Below, in pieces: positions 1-16,806 of a DNA stretch of 64,000 nt; position 1 is the stretch's first letter; each line of letters opens with the position of its first letter. The DNA lies in the NCBI RefSeq assembly GCF_964340395.1, contig NC_135552.1, positions 15,409,694-15,473,693 on the forward strand, given 5' to 3'. The translations under genes were made by a program, and so were the position numbers. The notes beneath the pieces are model-generated. The model was not told the origin of the DNA. It did not search any database and saw only the letters and a list, made by a program, of their open reading frames with translations. The DNA is from Glandiceps talaboti (taxonomy: Eukaryota > Hemichordata > Enteropneusta > Spengelidae).

Positions 1-1949
1 ACAATTGTTAGAGCTGTCTTGTAAAGCTTGCAAATTATTGTCTGAAAGTGTTTGTTAATAGCCTGAAAATTGGCTTTAAGAGTAAAAATCCTCCAGGGCT
101 TCTAGGGGGAGACCTAGAACCCCCTCCCCCCATTCACACACACTCACACAAGAGGTGGACATACCCCAGTCTCAAAGCTCTTCCCTCTACAGCTTAATGT
201 CAGATGCTATGAAACTTTATTCACTGGGGTCAGTGACTTTTTGTCGGCCCAATGGAAAAAAAAAAACACTGACACCCCCCCCCTCCCATCCCCCCAAGCT
301 GGAGAAACTGACCGGTCTATCTGAATGTTTGAGCTCACCAATCAAGTTTCCGATTTGTATTTTCAGTGTGTCATCATACCGTGGCATAAAAACTGTCAAT
401 GATGTTTATTTAATTGAAAATCAAACATGTATGAAAGATGTAGTTTTCTAAATAAAATCTGTATACTCTCTGTATTACCCTGTGCGAAAACCAAACAGAA
501 TATTGTGGCAACAAAAGTAGGTGTTCAACATTGACGTAAAAAGAAATCCGGATATCTCAAAGAAGCAAAGAAAAAAAAGTTGCCAGAATAGGCGAAGGAG
601 AAAAAAAATGACTCTCCACCAATCTTCCAAGCCCCCCCCCAGGATATCGAATGGTCTACCCCTTACCATGCAGCATTTATATAATAACACATGATAGCAA
701 AGGAAATAGCGCGGATTATTGCCTGCCCAAGGGTTGGTGGTCTTCAGCACGGGAATCATTAATATTATGGTCATGACACCAGCCTGGGGTAGGCAATGTT
801 ATTTATTTTGATGGACAAATAGTCAATATAGGGTGAGCAATGTTGAGTTGAATGTTGTCGTTAGCAACATTTAGAGACTGCTAATGACCACCCTCGGGAA
901 CAGTTGCTCTTTCGTAGTAGGTGGCATCGCCTTGCATGATTATCATTTAGTCATATAACGTTTTTAGCCCTCGACGGACGAATTCCGGGGTGGGGGGCTA
1001 CTGCGGGAACCTTGTGTCCATCCGTGTGTGCCCACCTGTATCTCAAACATGCATTGGACAATTTCAACCAAACATTCAATAATTTCCAGGTGCTATAGTC
1101 CGCATATGCACGTCATTTAAGCTTCATGACCTTCGCCGTAACTTAACTGGCGACCATCTTTGTCATAACAATTCACATTTTGCCCTGGTTAACACCACAA
1201 TATTAATAGATAGAGACTTTATCCATGTGTCTACGCCCATGTTATCAGTAACAAGCGTTATATAATGATACATTGAACTTTGACTGTGACCTCCAAGGTC
1301 AAAAGGAGTTATGTGTCGCAACACATAATATTTTGCCCATTAAGTATAGTGACTTCATTTGAGTGTCTAAACCTATGTTCCATAATGAGTTTTCTGATGT
1401 CTATCTTCAAGGTCAAATTAATCACAATGCCTGTGCACACTGTTGAGATGCATAGTCAAATTTCAAACACAACTTGGCACAAATCTCATAAATAGTAATC
1501 AACATATATACAGCACCTTGTCTCATGACCTTGGTGATAACGATCAAATGGCCACCATGTTTATTGTAAAAATTCACGTTTTCTGCATTATCAATAGCAG
1601 CTTAATATATCGAGGTCTGATTTAAGTGTCTGCAACCATGTTATCTATAATGAGCGTTCTAATGATACATTGACCTTTGAGCTTGACTTCTGCCTTCAAG
1701 ATCAAATAGCCAAAAATCATCATGCATAACTCTGAAGTAAATGGGTCCATTTCAACCAAACCTGGGATAAAATGTCAGATAAGAGTAGTCGTCCGTATAA
1801 TGATGCATATCGCTTGGATTCATGGCCTTGCATTGGCTATGGTGACCCCATACTTGTCATACAGACTATGCATTACTATAAAGTTTAAAAGTGGGGAACT
1901 TTGTATCTTCGACGACCACGTGTTTGGAATGTTACATGCCCCTACTGTA

Positions 1950-2228
1950 GCTTAGCCATTCAAGTTGATACAAATAGAACGACTAAAGGTATGTCTCACC
2001 TAGCTATTGATACACATAGAACGACTAAAGGTATGTCTCGCCTAGCCATTGATACAAATAGAACGACTAAAGGTATGTCTCACCTAGCTATTGATACAAG
2101 TAGAATGACTAAAGGTATGTCTCACCGAGCTATTTACATAAATAGAACGACTGAATGTGAATGTATGTCTCACCTAGCCATTGATACAAATAGAACAATA
2201 ACCAAAGATATATCTCACCTAGCCACTG
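1950..2228 (+). repeat. 42-bp minisatellite, about six copies
   Basis: A unit beginning GATACAAATAGAACGACTAA recurs every 42 bases from 1967 (starts near 1967, 2009, 2051, 2093, 2135 and 2180), with a partial copy before it. Because 42 is a multiple of three, one frame is open across the array and reads as a 14-residue repeat (IDTNRTTKGMSHLA). No exon boundaries or start context support coding, so I treat it as a satellite. Confidence 0.85.
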
Positions 2229-2741
2229 AAAGTCGAAGTTTCTATTGCAATCAGTGCCAATACATGACGATCCACTGTTCGTTGATCTTGTTTTTCGCCA
2301 TAATCGATTCTACAAAAGTTCGAAGAAAACAACAAACTCTAGAACATTTAAGCTGTTGAAACAATAAACACAGTACTAGATATTTAGCGAAAGCAAAACT
2401 GAAGCTGTAAGTCCACACGTTCCTTTGGACATAAGTACTAGTGTTATTAATTAACACTGCAAGTGATATCTGTCACATCATTGAGAGCATCAGTCGATAA
2501 CTATCTACAGTTAGGAATAAAAAAAAAATGTTTGGTTCCGGTTACCCGACCCCATTTAGTCTTTCACGCCGATCCATATTTTTTTTTACGTATTCGAGAA
2601 AACAAATAATAAAATTGCGAGTCTCACAAGAAATAGTGGATACGGAAACTGATATCAACTTAAAAAGACAATATAAGACTGTTCTTCCAATCTGCAATGG
2701 CTGTACACATCTGAAGGGAAAATACCAATAGCATAGAGACC

Positions 2742-2893
2742 ATATGGAAAACAACAGAAAACATAACTACCTGAACTAGATATATACTCACACATGGGGG
2801 AAAAAATTATATATATATAATAAAAAAACCTACCTACCCAACTTATTCTAAAATTGAGCGTAATTGGAACCACGCAATCTTTTTGATTAGGCC
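2742..2893 (+). repeat. Dispersed repeat, copy A (shared with 22494-22640)
   Basis: Both places share GAAAACAACRGAAAA, then ATAACTAC, CTACCTACCC and ATTCTAAAATTGARCGTAA in the same order and orientation, with insertions and substitutions between them. This is a short dispersed repeat of unknown class. Confidence 0.7.
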
Positions 2894-2924
2894 TTTATGT
2901 AATGTAAAATTTCACGATACTCAC

Positions 2925-7152
<4,228 letters not shown>

Positions 7153-7639
7153 ATTGACGACCTGCAGTACCGCTGTCTTCAAAGTAAAGTCACACAGCTG
7201 CATACTCATCACTATAAATGGTTTTTGTCGGTTATCTGATATTATACGAAACGTCCAATTGAAAACACAATACAGTGAAACACGTGCCCATAAATACACA
7301 AACACAAACACAAACATCAATCACTCGTCGTTTATGGGATACTGTACTAACACTGGTGTAACCCTGGAAGGAAAACCTACACGTGGCAGCGACAGCACAG
7401 TCTATGAAGTTTAAATAATGAGATTTAATATAGAGATATACATTTATTTAACTGATTATCACTTTGTTATCTAAAAGTACAGATAATAATATCCGGCAGT
7501 GTTGATGATTTATATTATACATCTGTCATTTAATAAAATGAAGTTAACCTAAAAATAGTTTTCAATTCAATTGATTTTTTTAAAATGTAGTTATCTTTCT
7601 GGGTCATTTATAAGTTCACAATATGTGCAACTAGGGGCT

Positions 7640-7990
7640 CTCCCACGTTTATATTCATTTAGGAAAATCGTCATTAACATTTCAGTAATTAAAGTAATTA
7701 TACTTATACACAAACAAAGTTATTGTCTTCGAACAGATAATATGGATTATATACCCTGGTGGTTCGACGTCAAGACAACCATGCCTACATCATTGGTTCT
7801 GTGGTGCTTGAAATATGGATCAATACCATCCAAAGTGCCATTTTTCCCGATTTTTCATAAATGAAGCTTGAGGAGGTCCAACATTTTCGCCATTTAACCG
7901 CAAGATACTCATAACCTAAGGGTCTAACTACTCATAGTAACAAGGCTCCTTATGTCACTCGTATTTACTTTGGGTGGACGAAGAAAAAAA
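7640..7990 (+). repeat. Dispersed copy of the KARS1 intron 1 repeat family
   Basis: The order of words (TATTGTCTTCGAACAGA, ATATGGATTATATAC, then CCGATTTTTCATAAAT, GCTTGAGGA, and at the end CTCATAGTAACAAGGCTCCTTATGTCA) is the same as in the 32580-34060 stretch. There the matching words are TTGTCTTTGAACAGA, ATATGGATTATATACGCTGG, GATTTTTCATAAATTATGCT and AGTGACAAGGCCCCTTATGTCA. It is therefore an older single copy of the unit that is tandemly duplicated in KARS1 intron 1. Confidence 0.7.
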
Positions 7991-8394
7991 TCTGAATATA
8001 ATATGTAATTGTTGATGACACGAACTCTGACAGTCACCAATGGTGTTAATTATCACGACACAAGCTGAGTTAATAAGCTACTTGATGACTCGAATGAAAA
8101 TGATTGTGAACAGAAAAACGTCATTAAATCACACAAGTATAAATCAGATATGTTAATGTCGATGTATGCCTTCGATGTCACTGGAATCGCATACTAGCCG
8201 TTTCCTGGCCATTTTAGTACACGTACTATCAATTACGTCATTGGATGATTTATTTATATGTATTATACCTAAATACTAGGTTAGAGTCAATAGCAAGTGA
8301 TGGTTAAATGTGCTTCTGTAAGGCGAAAAAAAAATAACTGTGTGTCTCCAATAACATGGCCTCAGGAAATAGGGTAGGTAGGTCGGGATTTTAG

Positions 8395-8440
8395 TCTAGT
8401 CTAGTCTACTCTAGTCTAGTTTTATTAGTTTAGTATAGTT
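8395..8440 (+). repeat. (TCTAG)n short repeat
   Basis: Imperfect TCTAG pentamers are repeated about seven times in intergenic DNA. Confidence 0.8.
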
Positions 8441-8667
8441 AATCTTTACGTTTTTAATTGTGTCGGTTTTTTGAAAAATATGATTTCGACCCAAACAAAC
8501 GAAATGTCGCTCAGAATACTCTTTCTGTGATAGTTTGATGAAATATGAACACATGACTGGGGAAAGAAAAAGAGACGTGTATGAAGGTCAAAAAGACGAA
8601 GAACATCTTATTGTTTTAAACGTTTTACAAAAGTTTAGGGTCGGCGGCTTAAACTAGGGTCGGCCGG

Positions 8668-9130
8668 GTTAGGGTGATCCTATTTTTTTCTGTTTCTCAT
8701 TACCCGCCGACCGACCCAAATTTTCAGCTCCGACATCAAAATTTAAAAAAAATTATTTTCGCCCGCCCTTAATATTTAGTGGAACAGCGCCCTCTCTGGC
8801 AAGATAAAAAAGTGTCTGGACTGTCGACGTCATCTACAGTCATGGCGGTGACGACGTCGACGACACTTGTTCACGAACGAAGCATTTCTTTCATGACGCG
8901 GAAGTTATTCAAGTAAGGGGTGACTGAGAACATGCGTACAGAAGCTTGGAAATGGCTTGTTATCAGGAATCCAATAAAAAGATGATAGAGAGGAGGAAAA
9001 GGAGAGGCAAAGAAATATGAAGATGGTTTATTTATATATATTTTTTTTGCCTTTTTTTTAAAATCGACCGACCAACCATAGTTTCCGTGAAAAAGTAATA
9101 AGATATTTTTTTTTTTAAAGGGTCACCCTT
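8668..9130 (-). mobile_element. Non-autonomous DNA transposon-like element, family copy 1
   Basis: Bounded by TTAGGGTGATCC at 8668 and its inverse GGGTCACCCTT near 9129. Internally it shares, in reverse orientation, the order seen at 50338-50778: the GGTCGGTCGATTT block, ACTTGTTCACGAACRAA, CAGCGCCCTCTCTGGCA and CAAATTTTCAGCTCCGACAT. No ORF. This copy lies on the opposite strand from the other two. Confidence 0.75.
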
Positions 9131-12100
9131 CTCGGAAACACACATTTGTTTTTGCCTAATTTGAATGCAAGTGCCTTTTAATCTGGAGGACAGGTTACGT
9201 CCCGAACTCGTATAAACTCAGCATATCCCCCTTTAAACTTAGAGTACAGTCGCTAGTCGACGCATGCACAATATTACGTATCACTAAATGTGCATATGTA
9301 CGTACCGGTAGATGTATACATACGTGATTCGAACACTTCGTACTATACATAACACAGTATTGTTTACAGCGCAGATGTTTCACAGAGCTAATATGGTCAG
9401 AAATAGTCAAAATGTGTGTTTTGAATCGCAATGGGATTTATTATAGTTATGTAGCTGTTTTTGACTTACACAAACAATAAATACATATGTATGTATCTAG
9501 CAGACCACATCTGTTTTGTTTCATAAAGATGGTCGCAGGGGAATTGTAGACGTGTGTCTATTAAATTCCCTTATCACGTGTCATTATATGCTAATGAGCA
9601 GACATTCACGTGATACAAGCACTTCGATTGGTTATTAGATAAAATGTGTACGTGTTTCTGTAACTTTTCTGTAACCTGCTTTACGTGACCTCTGTACCTC
9701 CTGAGAGTTATTTTTATTAGATTCTAACATTCACTACATAATACTGAGTGGAGAGTTTCATGATAATATATGTCCATGCATTTATGTTTAGTAGGTGCTA
9801 TACTGGTCTGAGTATTACATTTAGATCGTATGTACTTTCGTCAACTGACTTACGTGGGCATCCATTGCAAGAACATTTGACAGTGTGGAAGTTGGGCTAT
9901 TTGGAGAAAATTTCGTTAGTGTTTGTACAGTACATATAATTTGTTCTTTTCTACCAAAAAACCAGGGACGTGTCGTTCAATGGATACGGCTTTCAGCTAA
10001 CTATACATGTCACAGTATTTGACATGATTTTGGCCTTTTCATCAATTTCTGATGGAAGTGTATACAGTGCATAGCAATGGTTTCCGATTTGTTTTGACAG
10101 CGCTAGAAAAACAGAATGTAAACCCCCACCCTAACCCCATCCCCACCCACACCCCCACACAACAAACTACGATTGTTCAAAGTGGCATGCTAAGATCATT
10201 TGCTTTGCATGTTGAACTCATTTTGCTTTTCAAAGTTTACAAATCAGTATATTGCCAAGGGTGAAAATCGTGACAACTGTTATTGAGTCTGCATATAGTA
10301 TTTTGTCAACAGTCAACATTTTCGTGTCTTCCAAACTGTCGTTGTTACGTATATACGTCATTCTTCGGATTTGATAATGTTACGAACCGAACATTTAGAG
10401 ATGCCAAATAGCGCACAATTAAATACTTTCCCCACAACTTCCATTCGAAACAACAAACGGTCAAATATAGGACACTACACAGCATTACACTTAACAATTA
10501 TCTTATTTAATTCAGTTGTAATGAAACAAAATATACTATAATAAGTCTTGAAAGTGTATTCCAGGATTTACAAACTCGACTGTCGAATAACACAACTTTT
10601 AGTCTTACGGGTGGTGCACACAAACCTTCGCAGAATACAGAGCCGAGGACGACGAGTTCGTTGAGTGTTGAAGGTGGCTAGCTACGTTGTTCAAACTTCT
10701 ACTCACGGTTCCTCCATTGTACCGAACTGTATTAACTGTATTGCAGACGCTTTTGAAAAGTTTTAAAACCAGAATGCATTTCACAAACATGTAGCCTAGC
10801 AAATTAGCGATAGTGAATGTGAGCATTTTGAATCACCTTTAAGTGAAGACGGGCCTCATTTGACGAAACCACTAAGAAAAATTCTGGAACGAGCCGTGGC
10901 GTGGACTGCCTCAACTCCCACCAACTGTAGAACAGCCTACGTGGCACTGTATTCTTCGCTAGGTAAAGACTATGTTTATTGTATACGTACTACAGGTTGT
11001 AGTCTGACAGTCAGTGAATACACCTGGTCATTAAAGGTAATGCATAACAAATAAGACAGGTGGTTTAAGAACAAACCAATAAATACTCTTTATCGTCACA
11101 ATAACCGTAATTGCGTCATTATATTACGTCATGAATAAGTATGTATAGCGTGCGTTAGGAGCCTTTAAAGGTCACGTGGTTTTAATTTTTCTCGTGATGT
11201 TACTGCCAGGCCTGGTGTCCACATGTTGGACACTGAGATAGACTGATAAATTATTATCGGTAAGTGTCACTTCAATAATTTCAAAATCAGTATGGCATGC
11301 AACTCATCAAATATTCATATGAAAAACTAAATTTACTGTTCAAACGATCTATCTAAGATTCACTTTTGATAAACTTTCCCGAAACGCTCTGTGAAATGTT
11401 GAAATCAGTTTAATATACAAATTGGAGCATATGTCAAATACTACGCTGGAACATGAACGGTGAAGTCCATACTGCTGCTGACGTACGGACAACACCTTTG
11501 ATGTTCTAAAGGTTGTAGTTTGACAAGTGATCACCGTTCTTGTGAAAAAGATCCTGATACTGAGCATGCGCTGTCAGTTACCCTGGTAACAAAGAGGATG
11601 TTCGCTACTTGCTGCCCTGTATTCACTTCAAATACATATCAAGTTCTCTTCACGTAATGCGGCTTTTAGGTTACTGAACCTACTATCTAATAGACAAGGA
11701 AATCTTATACGTTGTCAACACTCCGAATTACGGAACCAACCCTTTACTTGGAAAAGTGTTTTTTCCAAAAGAATAATTACCGACTTCGAACAGAAAAACG
11801 TAATAAGTGTGCCACCCCGTGTCTGCAACTCGTGAATGTCATCGATGCGGTTTTCATCTGTGCGAGTACTGAGTCGTCAAACTGTGTATACTATTCGGGA
11901 CGGTAATTGTACCAGGGGCGATTCAAAGTTGACTGTTGAATCATTTGTCGCAGGCTAAGAATACAAGTGGGTGCAATAGTAAGTATTTTCCATTTCAATA
12001 TCTGGTAGTTATTTACAGCTTTACAACTGCTGCTACCACTAATTCTAATTCTACAGTACACACTGAAATTACTTCAGAATCTTAGCTCAAAGCTTAGCCA

Positions 12101-13504
12101 ATTCGTTGATGTACAGCTTCATCATGATGAATCAGAAGTGAAAACCATAAAGTATAAAGGCCTGATGGCCGCTTTTTGCGGATAGTTACGACTTAGGTGG
12201 CTTATACTGCCTCGCCATGTAAAGAATTTTCTGCTACATAAATTTCTAAGTAGCATGCTTACTTACTTTGCAGTCGTACATCACATGTTCTGTGCTAGTG
12301 CAATGCTTCCTGACTGGAAATATCTGATTGTATTTTCAATATTTCATATTTAGTATGGTGTCATATTTGCTCTTCAAAAGCTCAGACCACTAACAATAGT
12401 GGTCTAAGTCAAAACATATTAAGCCATCATTAGTAACCGACAGATCATTAGCACCGATCGTCTTGAGACCAACGATTCAGATATGAACTATTCGAAAAAA
12501 ATGATTTCTTGCCATTATGTATCCTTACGGTATCATTTTACTTGTTTTGCTATGGAAACAACGTCTAATGCTTTCACAATTTCCAGCGCAAATTAAATTG
12601 CCATGGAAACAACATCCAATACAAATCTTTCAACACCTTATTATGTATCAAAGGCCTTTCATTTCCAGTTGTAATTTAATAATTATGTTTTCTTCTTTTT
12701 GCAGATCTAGATAAATTGGAATACACTCAGTACTAACTCTCGTCAAACGTAGTACTTGCCTGGTGGCATACATATATGATTTTAAGAATTCGCTAAAATT
12801 CTGATGAGACGGGCATACAGATGTTTTTTATCATTCGTCAAGTATTTGACAAGTGAAGAATCCTCATCAAACGTGTTCATTAGTTTCACTGTAACATCTG
12901 GCATCAAAGAGAAGGTTGCCTGTGACGTCAACTAGGACTATGCACACAAGGTGTGTAGATATCAAGTTCATTGAAGTGATTGGGCCGCAATCACGACGCA
13001 TAGAATCGCTTTATACTGAACTTGTCCGGCGTTGTGTCATCACATTGGAGTACGGCAACTTGAAAGTCAAGTGAATACTTCTTGATTAGTGAATTATAAA
13101 ATTAAGGCTTAAATCGAATATTCGCTTCTTAATTTTTTTGTCGTATCATCGAATTCACGTCAGTGGGTAGGTGCGAGCGCTTAAGTCTGATCGATTTCCT
13201 GGCCACTCAAATACTTCGATTCCATGGCTATATTGCAATCTATGCGTTCAACTTCCCTCTTACATAGACTCTGAATATTGTGGAATATTGCATTGATTAT
13301 TGATATATTACCATTGCATCAAGAATGAAATTGTATGTAGTGAAGAAGTATACACATTCAATGTTAAAAATTCTTTATTCATTTGCTGGGTAAACGACGA
13401 GTATTGCAGATTTTGAAGACGATAAACTTATTTTCTTATAATTCGTCTAGGAGACTTTAATTTCATAACATAATAGTTGTATTTGGAGACAGATTTGTGT
13501 TGCC
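9131..13504. other. Intergenic stretch without a recognisable gene
   Basis: Only short shadow ORFs without family resemblance or splice support were seen. One small perfect inverted repeat (TATCACGTG ... CACGTGATA, about 9573-9622) contains two E-box CACGTG words. The last kilobase presumably holds the promoter and 5' UTR of the receptor gene that follows. Confidence 0.6.
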
Positions 13505-14653
13505 ATGGAAGTGACATCAACAGACACCCATCTTTTAGACGGATCACAGGAGAACGATGATTTCGAAAACAACGCACGCTCCCTTGCGTACACATTGTCC
13601 GTATCCATTCTTTTGGTTCTCATCATACTTGCTACTATTGTAGGCAATGTTCTAGTCATTGTCACAATCCTAGCAACGATGACCCTACGTACCAACGTCA
13701 GTTACTGGTTGTTGTTATCATTGGCTTTGAGTGATCTACTCGTCGCCGTTCTAGTGATGCCATTCGGATTAAAACAACAAGTGGGGGACAATTTGACTTC
13801 TGGTGAAACTCTGTGCGATATATGGATTTGGCTGGACGTCACGTGTTGCACTGCTTCTATTTTGAACGTTGCTTGCATTGCTGTCGACCGTTACTACTCA
13901 ATTACACAGAACACGTCATATCTCGCCAACCGTAAGATATGCAATGTTGCCATGATAATCATCATTTGGTTAATCTCCATGCTTGTCTCCACCCCTCCCT
14001 TCCTAGGGTGGAGGGATCGGCGTGACCATGACAACCCAGAGGAGTGCCTTATAAGTCAAGATATTGCCTACACGATCTTCTCAACCATGAGTGCCTTTTA
14101 CATTCCATTCATTGTGATAGTAACTTTCCATTACAAAATCTACAAAGCGGCTAAGATAACACTTCGGAGAAAATCTAAGAGACAGTCACGAGTTCAACCA
14201 TACAATCCCAAAAAACAACAGCAAAGAACTCTTACGTCATTGAAGAAGGGAGCAGGCAACACTTCATCTCAGCCCCCTATACCTGTACGGGGTATTGAAC
14301 TTGATGCCATCGCCTTATACAACCCGAAACTAAGAACACAGGACTCCGAGACAACCGTACCATCAGCCATTGAACGTCGAACTGTGCTGACTCTCGGCTT
14401 CCTCATCAGCGTGTTCATAATTTGTTGGTTGCCTTTCTTCGTTCAAGCTACTTTACTGCCTTTTTGTACAGTTTGTGCCGAGAACATTCCCCGGGATTTG
14501 AGTAGTTTTATTTTGTGGTTAGGTTATTGCAACTCACTTTGTAATCCCATGGCGTATACGTATTGTAATAAGGATTATCGGACAGCATTCTACCAAGTGT
14601 TCTGCAAAGCTAACGGCAATGACGTCACTGCACTCGCTGCAGGAAACCCTTAA
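13505..14653 (+). CDS. Serotonin 5-HT1-like G-protein-coupled receptor, one coding exon
   Basis: A 382-residue class A receptor with seven membrane helices and a conserved monoamine site. Landmarks: N48 (1.50), D77 (2.50), C104 paired with C181, D111 (3.32, amine counter-ion) in DVTCCTASIL, W155 (4.50), P201 (5.50), CWLPFF at 307-312 (W308 is 6.48) and NPMAY at 347-351. Helix 5 reads YTIFSTMSAFYIP, with Ser 5.42, Thr 5.43 and Ala 5.46. That combination is usual in 5-HT1/5-HT7 receptors and unlike catecholamine receptors, which carry Ser at 5.46. DVTCCT and WLGYCNS also resemble 5-HT1A, so Gi/o coupling is likely. Oddities: the helix 3 motif is DRYYSIT instead of DRYWAIT, and helix 7 has CNPMAY for the usual LNPVIY. 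The N-terminus is short without an N-x-S/T site; C367 could be palmitoylated. Octopamine or alpha2-like is less likely. Coding intron absent. Confidence 0.9.
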   Translation: MEVTSTDTHLLDGSQENDDFENNARSLAYTLSVSILLVLIILATIVGNVLVIVTILATMTLRTNVSYWLLLSLALSDLLVAVLVMPFGLKQQVGDNLTSGETLCDIWIWLDVTCCTASILNVACIAVDRYYSITQNTSYLANRKICNVAMIIIIWLISMLVSTPPFLGWRDRRDHDNPEECLISQDIAYTIFSTMSAFYIPFIVIVTFHYKIYKAAKITLRRKSKRQSRVQPYNPKKQQQRTLTSLKKGAGNTSSQPPIPVRGIELDAIALYNPKLRTQDSETTVPSAIERRTVLTLGFLISVFIICWLPFFVQATLLPFCTVCAENIPRDLSSFILWLGYCNSLCNPMAYTYCNKDYRTAFYQVFCKANGNDVTALAAGNP

Positions 14654-16655
14654 TAGACAGCTAGTAGCACTGTCCAGCCCTTTCACTCAGCCTTTTCACT
14701 TTCACAAAAAATAACCTCAGGTTTCATCCTTGGTTTCCTTTTTTTGGCACATTTCAATTTTTTTATCAGAAATAGTCATTTGTGTATAAGTATGTCATGG
14801 ATTCGGTTACATCTTAGTAATTTATGCATTACGTTTACAAAGTTTTCCATGAAATTAACGTCATGGTTGGAAGTAAAGTTATCTATGCGTGAAATATATT
14901 AGATCTACATAACGTTATGTTTTCTTTGTTTTACTCATATAGTACCATTGCATCATAACGACTCCAACTGCAAGCCTTCAGAGTGTTACGGAGGGAGGGG
15001 TACTCACATAAGTTAAGGGTATATACATATGTATCGCGGTTTTGACCCCCCCCCCCCCCTGATCCATATAGACTTTTAACTCTTGATTTTTTAAGCATAA
15101 TGTAAACGTTTGAGCACCTTCTTCGATATGTATTGGACAACGTAACTAGTTTGACCGAGAATTTTGACTCCTATTTCCTGACTGAATGTAGACATTTGGC
15201 CCCTAGTTTGTGGCCGATGAAAAGTAGAATTCTGACCCGGCCCCTAGTAAGTTTTTTAAATTTTCGTAGAGTGTGTACTTGTTGTAATGTGAATCCGCCA
15301 CTCATTGCCCAACCAAGTACATGTATATCCCCTAGGAAATGTTTCAACGCAGTGTTCTCGATAAGGGACTTCGAATTCCATTCTCAGCAAGAAGCTAGAG
15401 CATAATTTTCCGCTGACGTACGATTAATGAAACTGCATTTTTTGGACAATGTCGTATAGAGGACTGTATATACGCATCGACAATGAATGACCTCAGCCGT
15501 CAACGCTAAATGGGAACCAAGATGTTTTAGATGTTTCCTTGATAATCAACTGTTTACTTTTTATACACTTTTAGAAAATAATTTTGTCATTACCCATAAA
15601 TCACGATACAAGAAGTAATGTGACATTTGATTCCGTAAAACAAGTTGTATCACACATTTTCCGACCACAATTGGCCAAAAGAAGTCATTACTAAAGTCTA
15701 ACCGCTGAGGGCGTGTGTTACCGTCTAGATAAGTACATACATGACATATGACGTTCTTCACACAATCTGTGAAACACACGACAGGTTTTTTTTAAATGGT
15801 GCTTTTCAATATTTCAAGCCGGTAAATCATAACCATTTTATAATATAAGTTTTCATTGTCCAAATGCGGATCTCCCGACCGACGCACGAGGGCGTGCTAC
15901 ACATGCCTCTTTTCTCGCACTGAGAGAAAGAAGAACTAGCTGAAATGAGGAACTATTTCTTGTCCAGTCAATATAATTTATGTCAAATCAATTTTTCATG
16001 TCTTGTACACATTTTGTACTTTTGAAAAAATCTAAGCCGTAGAGTCTCTGACCTATCAGGAGGTTTGACTTTTTACCGGGTTCACTCGTTGCAGTAAAAT
16101 GACCTTTTCTCCTGGCTCTTTCAACAATATAGATATATTCAATAAATATGAACTGTGTTTGCCTGAGTGCAAGCTGTGTGAGTGCTTATCTTTAGCTCGC
16201 TCAAAGAAGCGAGAAACGCGCGTACACACACCTGCTGATGCCTATACTGTACATATATTATAAAAATACATCAACAAGAAATACAATAAACTGTACCGAT
16301 TGTCATAGACTGAACAGTATGTACGTGATTTCTGCGTTGGATGAGAAGAGCGCCTACAACGGCTAGCTAATCTTTCGGTCGAGTTTGAGGAAAGGAGCTA
16401 GAAGAGCGCCAATCGCGGCCGATCTTCAGTCTAGGATTTACATGAACATTAAAATACGTCACACCATCTGAGACATAGTGTGTATCATTAGAACTGCATT
16501 CTACCTATAAGCAGACTCGGAGATAAAGTGGCAATCCGGTCAGCGCATGTGTTGTTAGTCCAACATCATCACTGAACAAGGCGATCGATCGATCGGCGCG
16601 CAGAAATAATGTTCCACGCGTTCTTCACCATGATACATATCGTGTTCCATGTGTC
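14654..16655. other. Intergenic stretch, no gene recognised
   Basis: No ORF with recognisable similarity. There is a poly-C run near 15047-15059. The DNA is otherwise unremarkable AT-rich sequence. Confidence 0.6.
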
Positions 16656-16806
16656 ATGTGCGTTCCTTTAACGACCGAAAGAGTGCGCTTTTCACAGCAC
16701 GAGATTCGAAGAACACAAAACCGTCATTCGTTTACTTGCCTTCGTCGTATTCACAGAGGGCAGCAACTTACTCCGTCAGAAAATCGTTTCGCGGAGAGAA
16801 AAAAAG
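16656..16806 (+). other. Possible 5' exon ending at a strong donor (tentative)
   Basis: A relatively CG-rich patch contains CGATCGATCGATCGGCGCGC near 16580. It is followed by a stretch ending AAAAAG|GTAAGT at 16806/16807. An acceptor-like sequence (TTTAATCAACAG) stands directly before the ATG of the downstream LRR gene at 18824. A non-coding or alternative first exon of that gene is possible, but nothing else supports it. Confidence 0.2.

Larger units (their letters stand above)
1..2924. other. Intergenic or intronic DNA, probably a large carboxypeptidase intron
   Basis: No convincing exon was seen on either strand. About 980-1900 is AT-rich, degenerate DNA with several CAAGGTCA/TGACCTT-like words, resembling decayed repeat sequence. 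A 42-bp minisatellite sits at 1950-2228. The 2742-2893 stretch is shared with 22494-22640. Because the carboxypeptidase reading frame still has an open donor at 2924, this stretch is most simply its next intron. Confidence 0.5.
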
